From Serripes groenlandicus (lineage: Eukaryota; Mollusca; Bivalvia; Cardiida; Cardiidae), in contig JASEVX010000001.1 of NCBI GenBank assembly GCA_031761405.1, positions 42,107,359 through 42,171,358 on the forward strand: 64,000 bases of DNA, read 5' to 3'. Of this stretch, positions 45,301 through 57,300 are shown in pieces; the first letter of the stretch is position 1, and each line of letters opens with the position of its first letter. Below the pieces are notes generated by a model that was given only the letters and a program-made list of their open reading frames with translations, was not told the DNA's origin and ran no database searches. The position numbers and the translations under genes are program-made.

Positions 45301-48300
45301 AATTTCTCCTTTTGTCACATTGTTTTCAAAGGTCGTCTGCTGCAGAGGCGTCAGAAAGTAAATGTATGTGGGAAATGGTTAATCCTTATTTGACATCCAA
45401 ACCCTATGTTGTGTTACTCAAATGAATAACATGGCTGAGACAATACTTTTAAATAACCACATAGGATTTAATTCCAGAATAAGAGAGATTTTGTAGGATA
45501 AAGATCAATTTACTCCTCCTTATCTGGCACTGATCAAATGGTCAGTAAACTACTGTAACCTTCTTTACAAATAGATCCAAATGTCCATTCATCAGCAATA
45601 AAACATTTTTTAAACTTCTGTTTAAAATAGACCAATAATACATAATGAGCAATTTTACTTTTTCCTGTACTTTTAACTTTTATCTCTACGTATTAAGACG
45701 GCATCACAGTAATGAGAAAATAGGTTATATATATACAATATAAAAAAAACTATGTAAACTATATAATCATAATTAGAATTGCAAATTAAGGAATCGTTCA
45801 TGAACTTAAGTAATTATGTAATTAGTATTAATATGAATGTATATTAAGTAGTACGATGTTCAAAGCAAAAAACAAGTAGAAATTATCTGTATGACATCAT
45901 TTATATCATACTCTGTCAAAAACAGATTTTTCGCATACAATGTTACTTTTACAATGCAAAATCTGGCCAAAACAAAGAAATATTAATTCTGATGAGATTT
46001 AAGAGTATTGAAATATAGAAGTGGGTTAAATATTACAGAGGTAGAGCGTCGGCCTCTTGTACCAAAGGTCCCGGGTTCGAATCCCGTGATGAGCGGGTTC
46101 TGCCTTTGGGATTTTTCCACACAAACGGCGCGAGTACTGGTTAAGTATCCAGGAAGCAGACATCGAGCGTGATTAATATAAGCTTAAAGCTTGTTTCGCA
46201 ATCAATTTAAAATAAATAAGTTTAAACTAACTATTTAACTTTCTGTCCAAAAGAGGTTTTTGCAGTCTCCAAAATTAGCAGTGGTCATATGATCCCTTGT
46301 CAGTAAATTTTGGATCAGATCAGTGAAAAATGTACATGTAATTATCATATTACCAAAGATTTTTGTACCAGTGAATTTTAAAAGTTAATTTAATTGACTG
46401 TTTTGATTTTAAGGGTGTCATTTCAAGAAATAAACCGTTTCCTAGACAAACAGACATTTTGAAACCACTATGCAGTATAAACACCTCTTTTATATTTAAT
46501 AACTAAATTATAGATCAAATATGTTAACAAATATATCAAATTAGATAATTCTTTCACAATTTCTTTGATGCAGGTTTCAACAACAAAGTAAAAAGACATT
46601 AATAAGTGCAAACGGGAAACTTTCTTATAACTGCCTCGGGTTGTCGCAAAAAAATCCAAAATATGACACAATTCATGATAACATGCATATAAATGTTATT
46701 ACACACACACACAAATACGTTAGTAGGGAAACAAACCTTGTTTAAGTCTCTCAGCAAGTTCAACTGGATCTGCCAGGTTTCCATCGCTACTACTGCGTAA
46801 CATTCCACCATGGATAGAGGAGGAGGAAGCTGAGCGAGAATGACTGGGAGATGGAGATCCACTCAGTGATTTCTGCTTGGATATATCAGGTCGTGACTTG
46901 CTACCTCCTGCACCTGATTTACAAACAACCAAAATCATTATTTTGCCTGTTTCATTAAGCTCAACTTTATGGTACAAGGTCATTTTCATTAACTTTTGCA
47001 GAAAGTCTTATCCATTCTATCAAACTAAATGTAGGTTTCTTAACTCAGAACAGCTTAAATTTCAGTTATAATAAGCCTCCGTTAAAGGACAACCAAGAAC
47101 TATCTTTGTATAAAAAAAAATTAAAAAAATGCTGTAAGTGGTTTCTTAAGACAGGTGGTCTCTTCTTGAATGAGGTACACATGTATGTTTAGGTTTGTTG
47201 TGTCTTATGTATACTACATTATACATGTATTGGTATTAAAGAATAAATAACAATAAACATTCTGTTGTTCTTTTAATTCTATATTTATTTCAATATTAAT
47301 CATATTTATTTGCAAATGAGTTAGTAAATATAAACAAGAGGGCCAAGATGGCCCTAAATCGATCACCTAATTGATAGTAAATTAGTAGCAAATATTTAAC
47401 TGCAAATATCTGGGAAAATTTTATCAGGGAGTGCAAATGAAACTGCAAGGAGTGGACACTTCTCAAGAAACAGCTTATTAGTAAAGTTCATTTATATCTT
47501 GAAATCTAACAAGAACTTATATTAAGAACTAATAAGAATGGAATTATAAAGTTTTTGTCATTTTGCCCCTTTTTTGATGCCGCCTGACTGCCATGTTTTT
47601 CGACCAATCAGTATGGCTTGAACAATTTTTATAGAGGGTCACCCAAGGAACATTTCTAAGAAATTATATTTGAATCTGACAGGCAGATTCTGAGGAGAAG
47701 ATTTTTAAAGTTTGGACATTTTGTCCCCTTTCTGATGCCGCAGCAACCAAAGTTCTCAATGGAATTTAAATCTTTGAACAATTTTGAAAGAGGACCACCA
47801 AAGGGTGTTTGGTGGAAATTTTTCTTGCGGTTCAGGAGGAGATGATGTTTAAAGCTAAAAGTTAACGACAGACGACGACGGACGACAGTCGACGGACACA
47901 GAGTGATCAGAATAGCTCACCTTGAGCCTTTGGCTTTAGGTGATGTAAAAACATAAATTATCACAAACTTGATTGTTATTTTTTATTTGATGTTTTTTTT
48001 TAACTTAAACAATCAATAATGACAAACTTACATTGTCATTCAATCTTAAAAGACCTGTGTCGATCGTCTTAACCAACTTCAAAAAGTGCGCCAATATATT
48101 TAATGGATCTATAATTGTCAAGTATAATATTTACTGCCTTTAATGTATCAATATCTCTTACAGATGTTGGTCAGTCGGATTAAAAGGCTCAATTAACAAT
48201 GCACAATAATAAAACAAGTGTCAAATTATCAAATAACAAATGGTAGTGTTTTATCTGAGATAAACGGAAACAGTCACTGTATGTGGTAAATTGATTTCCC

Positions 48301-51300
48301 GAACAGGTAAATCTTGATAAAAAAAAAATTATGAGAAAATTATTTCGCCACTTTTTTTCGCATTTTGATGTAATAAGTTAAATATCTCCTTACAATAAAA
48401 AATTTGATACAAGATAAGAATAAAATAACATACCATCACTTTTATATTTCCCCTGTGAACGTTCAAATGAACTTTGGTGTGGTAAATTAGAGTTTGCCGG
48501 CAACCCTTGACTTTCACTTTTGCTCCATGCTCTTGAAAAGCTCTGGTCGTCTAATTTTGATTTTGGTGGAACATCTGTAAATAATTTGGCTTGATTACAG
48601 TTGCTTGTATACATTTATCATTTCTGTCATAAGCTATATCAATATTCATTTCAAGTGAAAATAGTTAAAAGAAGGATGTTCATAGGAAACATGTGAAGTG
48701 TGTTCAGAAACTAAAATAAACTAGAACTATCATTGAAGATGATAAATACCCCCAAAACAGCAGCTTGATTCAAAATATGGCTTCCGACCGACCAACAAAA
48801 GGGCCATAACTCTGTAAATGACATGCAATTGTAAGACCTGTAGGGTATGCACATCTCCTCTTGGTATAGAAGCTCATGTAAAATTTTATTGAATTCCACC
48901 CAGTGGTTTGTAAGAAATAGGTCGGACAAAATATGGCTTACTTAATAAGTAAAAGGGCCATAACTCTGTAAACTAACATGCAATTGTAACCCCTTTAGGA
49001 TATGCACATCTCCTCTTGGTATAGAAGCTTCATGTAAAATTTTATTGAATTCCACCCAATGGTTTGTAAGAATGAATGAATGTATATTGTTTTATGGCGC
49101 ATCGACAGCTAAGGTCATTTAGCGCGCAATTAATTTTAATTATTCATGATCCCTGGGTAAACAAACCAGTACTAGGCTAGAAAATGTGCCTTGCCCAAGG
49201 GCACTCCACCATGACCGGGTTTGTAAGAAATAGGCCGGACAAAATATGGCTTATTTAATAAGTAAAAGGGCCATAACTCTGTAAAATAACATGCAATTGT
49301 AAACCTTTAGGATATGCACATCTCCTCTTGGTATAGAAGCTTCATGTAAAATTTTATTGAATTCCACCCAGTGGTTTGTAAGAAATAGGTCGGACAAAAT
49401 ATGGCTTACTTAATAAGTAAAAGGGCCATAACTCTGTAAAATAAGATGCAATTGTAACCCCTTTAGGATATGCACATCTCCTCTTGGTATAGAAGCTTCA
49501 TGTAACATTTTATTGAATTCCACCCAGTGGTTTGTAAGACAAGAGGGCCATGATGGCCTTTGAATCGCTCACCTGATTTTTTTTTTCTTCACTTTAGCTA
49601 TATAAGCCCCGCCCCTTGGCGGCCATAGTTTCCGACGAATCAACTTGGCTTGAAGGAATCTGATAGAGGGTCACCCTAGGAACATTTCTACAAAATTATT
49701 TGAAAATCGGCCTGACACTTATGGCGGAGAAGAATTTTTAAGTTTTCACTATAGCCATAAAAGGCAAAATAGCCCCGCCCCCTGGCGGCCATGTTTTTTG
49801 ACCAATCAACATGGCTTGAAGGAATCTGATAGAGGATCACCCAAGGAACATTTCTACAAAATTATTTGAAAATCGGCCTGACACTTTTGGAGAAGAAGAT
49901 TTTTTAAGTTTGCACTATAGCCATATACGGCAAAATAGCCCCGACCCCCTGGCGGCCATGTTTTTTGATCAATCAACATGGCTTGAAGGAATCTGATAGA
50001 GGGTCACCCAAGGAACATTTCTACAAAATTATTTGAAAATCAGCCTGACACTTTCGGAGGAGAAGATTTTTTTTAAGTTTTCACTATAGCCATATAAGGC
50101 AAAATAGCCCCGCCCCCCCTGGCGGCCATGTTTTTCGACCAATCAACATGGCTTGAAGGAATCTGATAGAGGGTCATCAAAGGAACATTTCTACAAAATT
50201 ATTTAAAAATCTGCCAACCAGTTTGGGAAAAGAAGAATTTTGAAGTTTTTTCGGTTTCGTTGCCATGGAAACCAGAATTTTGCATGGATCCCAAAAATTT
50301 GAAGGAATTCTGGTGAGGTCATTGAGAGGATGCTTTCTGTGAAGTTTCATCCAAATTGACCCACTGGTTACTGAGGAGAAGAAGTTGACGCACGACGGAC
50401 GCCGGACAAAAGGCGATCACAATAACTCACCTTGAGCAAAGCTCAGGTGAGCTAAAAAAGGCCGGACAAAATATGGCTTTCTTAATATGTAAAAGGGCCA
50501 TAACTCTGTAAAATAAGATGCAATTGTAACCCCTTTAGGATATGCACATCTCCTCTTGGTATAGAAGCTTCATGTAAAAAAAATATTGAATTCCACCCAG
50601 TGGTTTGTAAGAAATAGGCCGGACAAAATATGGCTTACTTAATAAGTAAAAGGGCCACAACTCTGTAAAATAAGATGCAATTGTAACCCCTTTAGGATAT
50701 GCACATCTCCTCTTGGTATAGAAGCTTCATGTAAAAAAAATATTGAATTCCACCCAGTGGTTTGTAAGAAATAGGCCGGACAAAATATGGCTTACTTAAT
50801 AAGTAAAAGGGCCATAACTCTGTAAAATAACATGCAATTGTAACCCCTTTAGGATATGCACATCTCCTCTTGGTATAGAAGCTTCATGTAAAATTTTATT
50901 GAATTCCACCCAGTGGTTTGTATGAAATAGGCCGGACAAAATATGGCTTACTTAATAAGTAAAAGGGCCATAACTCTGTACAATAAGATGCAATTGTAAC
51001 CCCTTTAGGATATGCACATCTCCTCTTGGTATAGAAGCTTCATGTAAAATTTTATTGAATTCCACCCAGTGGTTTGTATGAAATAGGCCGGACAAAATAT
51101 GGCTTCCGACCGACTGACCGACACAGTGACTCCTATATACCCCCCCCCCCCAAAACTTTGTTTTTTGGGGTTATAATTAACCCTTTCCCATATACAACAA
51201 AACTACAGATGACCATTTTGAAACATCTAGGCTAAAATATAGAATCTATATAAACTAGAATTGTTTTTGAAAAAACAGATGTCTCCCCCTCAAATATCTG

Positions 51301-54300
51301 TCAAAATCTCTCAAAACATTCCAACCTATAATAGAGCAGACAATGGGTTCTGCACATCACCTTGATGAGGTGAACATCTGACACAAGTTTCATGAAAATC
51401 CTTCAAGCCGTTTTGGAGATATGGAGCGGACACGAAAAACAGGCTCAAACCTTTGACCTTCAAGCCTGACCTTGACCTTGAACCGGTATGGTCGGAACAT
51501 GGGTTCTGCACATCGCCTTCGTGAGGTGAACATCTGACACAAGTTTCATGAAAATTCTTCAAGCCGTTTTGGAGATATGGAGCGGACACGAAATTAAGGC
51601 TCAAACCTTTGACCTTCAAGTCTGACCTTGACATTGAACCTGTATGGTCGGGACATGGGTTCTGCACATCGCCTTCATGAAGTGAACATCTGACACAAGT
51701 TTCATGAAAATCCTTCAAGCCGTCTTGGAGATATGGAGCGGACACGATTTCGGACAGACGGACAGACAGACAGACAGACGCCCAGGACAAAAACAATATA
51801 TCTCCCCTGTATACAGGGGGAGACATAATTATTGATTAAGTTGCAAACATTGTGGATTAAGGAGAAATTGCTCATTATTAGAAATTTCTCCTTTTGCCAT
51901 AATGTTTTCAAAAGTCTTCTGTTGCATAGGCTTCAGAAAGCATCTGTATGTGGGAAACAGTTAAGTCCATGTCAATTAATTCATTATTTGGTGGGAAATT
52001 AGACAAATGAGACAAAATCAACTATATGGAGATAAGTTTGACATTGAGATTTTTATTCTTTCTGAACTTCAAATAATATTGAATCATTCGACACATAAAT
52101 GAATGAATCTTTCTTGCAATCTATTCATAACTTGTGTCTGCAGAGGTGCAGGTCTTACCTTGGCTTTTCCCTCTTCTCCTTTTCTCTTTCTGTTCACTCA
52201 ACCTTTGAAGTGGGAGATCCATCAAATCCAGGTTATACACTTGTCTACCCAAGACTCTAGTAAGTGTTTCCATAGTTTTCTAAAAACAAACGAATCACAA
52301 ATATTGAGATGAGTTTTCATTTAACATCTATAAACAATACCATCTCACTTGCATGAGAGTATGTTTTTCAAAATAAGGCTGCTTCTTTCAGACAAAGATT
52401 TTCAAAGATTGTACTTAAAGTAACATAGAAATGAACTGTCAAATAACCTCGAAAAATGTGACTGCAGAAGGGGTTTGACACTGGCATCCATGCCCAGTCT
52501 GCGAAATTAGCAGTGGTCCTATGGTCCGTGGCCAGTAACTTTTGTTCGGACCGGTGAAGAATGTTCCTTTGGCCAGTGTAATTTTACATGTAATATATAA
52601 CAATATCCAAACAGTAAGGATTTTCTGACCAGTGAATTTTAAAAGTTAATTTCAATGACTGAATGCCCTTGATATTCATTAAACACAGATCACAGAGATA
52701 AGTGCTATAAGGAACAAGAGGCTCATGAGGGCCTATGCTCTACTGGGATGGTTCTTTGGTCATTTTCAATCCAGAGCATGTATGTATGGTGAAGATCAGA
52801 TAGTAAATGGAGGCTCTATTGTGTTCACAAGCTGTATTATAGCAATTCTGACAATTTCAAGGAACATAATCCAGTCATGCAAGGGCACATCTGGCTGGTT
52901 TTCGAAAGGAACCGGGCTCTCATCGATATTTAATTACTATCTAAGTTTGTTGAAGATCAGATAGTAAATGGAGCCTCTATTGTGTTCACAAGCTCTATTA
53001 TAGCAATTTTGGCAAATTCAAGGGCCATAATCCAGCCTTGCATGGGCGGATCTGGCTGGTTTGCAAACGAAACCAAGCTCTCATCAATATTTAACTACTA
53101 TCTAAGCTTGGTGAAGATCAGATAGTAAATAGAGGCTCTATTGTGTTCACAAGCTGTATTATAGCAATTTTGACAATTTCAAGGGCCATAATCCGATCTT
53201 GTTTGGGCGGATCTGGCTGGTTTGCGAAAGGAACTAAGCTCTCATGGATATCTAACTAATGTATGAGTTTGATGGAGATACAATCAAAACTGAAGACTTA
53301 ACGCTTTCACAAGCTGTATTATAGCAATTTTGAGAACTTCAAGGGCCATAATCCAGTCATGCAAGGGTACATCTGGCTGGTTTTTGAAAGGAACCAAGCT
53401 CTCATCAATATTTAACAACTATCTTAGTTTGGTGAAGATCAGATATTAAATGGAGCCTCTATTGTGTTCACAAGCTTATTATAGCAATTTTGACAATTTC
53501 AAGGGCCATAATCCAGTCTTGCATGGGCGGATCTGGCTGGTTTGCGAAAGGAACCGAGCTCTCATGGAATCATACAATCAAAACTGAAGACTGTATCGCG
53601 TTCACAATTGTTTACAGACGCACAGACGACGGACACCACGCCACAGCATAAGCTCTTCTGGCCTCTGGCCAGTAGAGCTAAAAATCTATCTTTCTACAGT
53701 ATTTAATCTTTTCCCACATGAGGATTCTTTTGGGGGGAAAAAATGTGGAAAAATAGAAATTGCATGTTACAAGCTATTTGTTGTTTTATCACAAGGTTTT
53801 AACAATATTTAATGATGAACATTTTCCAAAATTGTGTATATTTTTCAGCCATCTCCTGCAGATTTGTAATAGGTTGGAAAGTTGTTGGTTAACTTACAGC
53901 CCATTCTGTGATAAGTTCAGCCCAGGATGTGAGTGATGACAGGACATGAAGAAATTGATCCCAGAGCTCGGCACAGATGTAAACATTCAAATTGGCTTTA
54001 ATCCATGTCACAATCAAAGTCTGAAAAAGTGTAACACAATTAATTTCAAACATCTTTTTTCGTTCATCTATACAAGAAAGTATTGAATTTCAGATAAGTT
54101 TTCAAAATAAAACACATTAAAGGATAAGACTGAATAAACCTTTTCCCTAATACATATCATGTTTCCACACCTCTGCATCAGACAATTGTTCAAAACACTG
54201 AAAAGAGGAGAAATTTATCAAAGCAAACAAATTCTCCTTTAATAACAATGTTAATAACAATGTTTCCAACTCTTTCTTTTAAAAAAAATATCATTATGCA

Positions 54301-57300
54301 TCACCAAATAACGATGGAATATTTGACCCCTCGGCCAGTGTCAAACTAACTCAAATAGACACTGTGGCAAAGTCAATTTCATGTAGGTGAGATATTGCAC
54401 CATCAAAATGCTTGAATTTCATGGCCTCAATGCTCACCATAAGTTACTAGTTTTGATAATATGCATGATATTGTAGATTCATAGCAAACAAAAAGAGTCA
54501 AATCAAAACAAACTAGAAATATCACTGAAGGTGATGAATACCCCCAGCTGGTGCCTGACAATATACATATGTATGAGAAATTCAAGGGGCCATAACTCAT
54601 TTAAAAATAATTCCAGTGCAACATGCCGACAATATGCACAACTAGGCTTGGTATCAATCATTCTTGTGAAGTTATATTGAATTCTGACCAAGGGTTGCTG
54701 AGAAATAGTGTTCACAAGAAATGGCTACAGACCAACTATGTATGAGAAATTCAAGGGGCCATAACTCATTTAAAAATAATTCCAGTGCAACACGCCGACA
54801 ATATGCACAACTAGGCTTGGTATCAATCATTCTTGTGAAGTTATATTGAATTCTGACCAAGGGTTGCTGAGAAATAGTGTTCACAAGAAATGTCCAGATC
54901 AACGGACCGACCGACCAACAAACCAACAAATCGACCGACAAGCGTGACTCCTATATAGCCCCCATATACTACGTATCTGGGGGTATAACAATGAGCGTAA
55001 ACCCACCCCCACCCATCCATAAAATAAACAATAGGGCCAAGATGGCTCTAAATTGATCAACTGAGTGATAGTATAGTAGCAAATGCCACTGCTGATAAAA
55101 GGGAAAATTTGAACAAAAGTGGAAATGAACTGTAAATGAAACAGCTAGTAAAGGACATAAAAACATAAAATCTTTGAACAATTTGAAAGCGGATTCCTGC
55201 AAAGTTTGGATGATATCAGTCCATTAATTTACGAAGAGATGTTTTTTTAATCTTAAGTTCATTTACCCTTTTTCTGATGCTGCCTGGCAGATATCTTTTT
55301 CAACCAATCAATATGACTTGAACAAATCATGTCACTAAAGGAGCATTTCTGCTAAACCATCTTTGAAACCAGACAAGAACTTATAAGAATGGAATGTTAA
55401 AGTATTATCAGTTTGCACCTTTTATGATGCCATCTGGTGGCCATGTTTAAACCAATCAAAATGGCTTGATTTTTTTTTTGTAGAGGGTCACTCAAGGACC
55501 ATTTTTACCAAATTATCTTGGAATCAGACAAGCAGTTTCAGAGAAGAAGAATTTTAAAGTTATGTCATTTTTACTCCCTTTCTGATGCCTCAGCACTCAA
55601 AAGTTTTGTATAGAAATTATATCTTTAAACAACTTTCATAACATTCATATTAAGTTTTGTTGAAATTGGTCCATTGAATAAGATGTCATTTGAAGCTAAA
55701 CCTTAATTTTACCCCTTTTCTGATGCCTACTTTTATACTTTGTCTTTCTCATTTCAATGAGTCCTGTCAAAATTTAATGAGTCTAGGACTCAAGATGAGC
55801 AGTCAAATTCCATCTACAAAGCCTTAATGAAAAACAGTTGTAACAAAACCTAGTGCCGATGTAACAAAAACCTTTCAACCCGAATCCTGCTTAATTTCTG
55901 CACTTTGTTTCTTCATCTCAAATTTATTTCATATTATTGAAGTTGTTTTTGCTAAGGATAAACAACTTATTAGCCAAGAATGTACACCAAAAACAGACTG
56001 CAAAGAGACCCAGGCTGATTTTGTTCTACATTATTCGCAAAAACTGTTAACATTTGCATCTAGTCGGTTGCTAGGTCTTAGTACTATTCAATAAAGTTAT
56101 ACATCATATCTTAAGTCATTTGATCTACCTTTACATTACATACCTGAAAAATGGGCTGTGCTAGTTTTCCACCTAAACATATCAATCTATTTTCTACAGG
56201 CTGTTGGCCCTGTACTCCGGATGTAATGCACAACAATACCCTTAACATTTGTTCCCTGAAATTACACAATTAGCTTTTAATATGGTTTCTTTGTACTAAA
56301 AATTTCAAAAATTCTTCATTAGTTAAATTTAAAAATATTGTTGGGGGGAAAAATGGCACAGCAGGCAAATTCTCTTTTTTCAACACAGTTTTTCGGCCTT
56401 ACAATTGTACTACAATTTATCAAGATTGTCTACTGTTTATTTTTCTAGAAAAAAATGTTTCAATTTTTAAGTTGAAGGCATAAATCTGAAACAAAACATT
56501 TGAAGTCATTCAGACATTTAATTGACAGAGGAAGGAAATGATTCGGACATTTAAATGAAAGAGGATGATAATATTTCTAACAATGTTTACCAACATTTAG
56601 AAATAGTTAAGATAGAGCAAACAGGGTCAAAATATTATTTCACTTACAGAAGATATTCAAAGGTGGATGCACTTGCATCATTTAGATGCACTTGCATCAT
56701 TTGCAAGCTAGATAAAACAAGAGGGCCATGATGGCCCTGGAATCGCTCACCTGATTTTTTTTTTCACTTTAGCTATATAAGTCCCGCCATCTGGCGGGCA
56801 TAGTTTCCAACCAATCAACTTGGCTTTAAGGAATCTGATAGAGGGTCACCCTAGGAACATTTCTACAAAATTATTTGAAAATCGGCCTGACACTTTTGAA
56901 GGAGAAGATTTTTTAAGTTTTCACTATAGCAATAAAAGGCAAAATAGCCCCGCCCCCTGTGGGCCATGTTTTTTGACCAATCAACATGGCTTGAAGGAAT
57001 CTGATAGAGGGTCATCCAAGGAACATTTCTACAAAATTATTTGAAAATCGGCCCGACACTTTTGGAGGAGAAGATTTTTTAAGTTTGCACTATAGCTATA
57101 TAAGGCGAAATAGCCCCGCCCCCCCCTGGCGGCCATGATTTTCGACCAATCAACATGGCTTAAAGGAATCTGATAGAGGGTCATCCAAGGAATATTTCTA
57201 CAAAATTATTTGAAAATCGGCCTGACACTTTTGGAGGAGAAGATTTTTTAAGTTTTCACTATAGCCATATAAGGCAAAAAAGCCGCGCCCCCCCCTGGCG

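Larger units (their letters stand above)
48718..51176 (+). mobile_element. CCCCC-hairpin tandem-core element, array interrupted twice
   Basis: Left AACTAGAACTATCATTGAAG, then ATGATAAATACCCCC. Eight or more units of about 157 bp contain ATATGCACATCTCCTCTTGG, TATAGAAGCTTCATGTAAA and CACCCAGTGGTTTGTAAG. The right end is GACTCCTATATACCCCCCC and TTTTTTGGGGTTATAAT. Interrupted by a SINE-like insert (49083-49218) and a pearl-like element (49539-50459). Confidence 0.9.

Noticed and set aside
46027..46100. Possible tRNA gene with A and B boxes
   Set aside because: No closing acceptor stem can be formed and the sequence continues into a SINE body shared with other copies.
51326..51826. 166-codon minus-strand open frame, the longest in the window
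   Set aside because: It is the translated 155-bp tandem core of a GTCTCCCC element; the protein repeats with the DNA unit and its sisters elsewhere carry stops.
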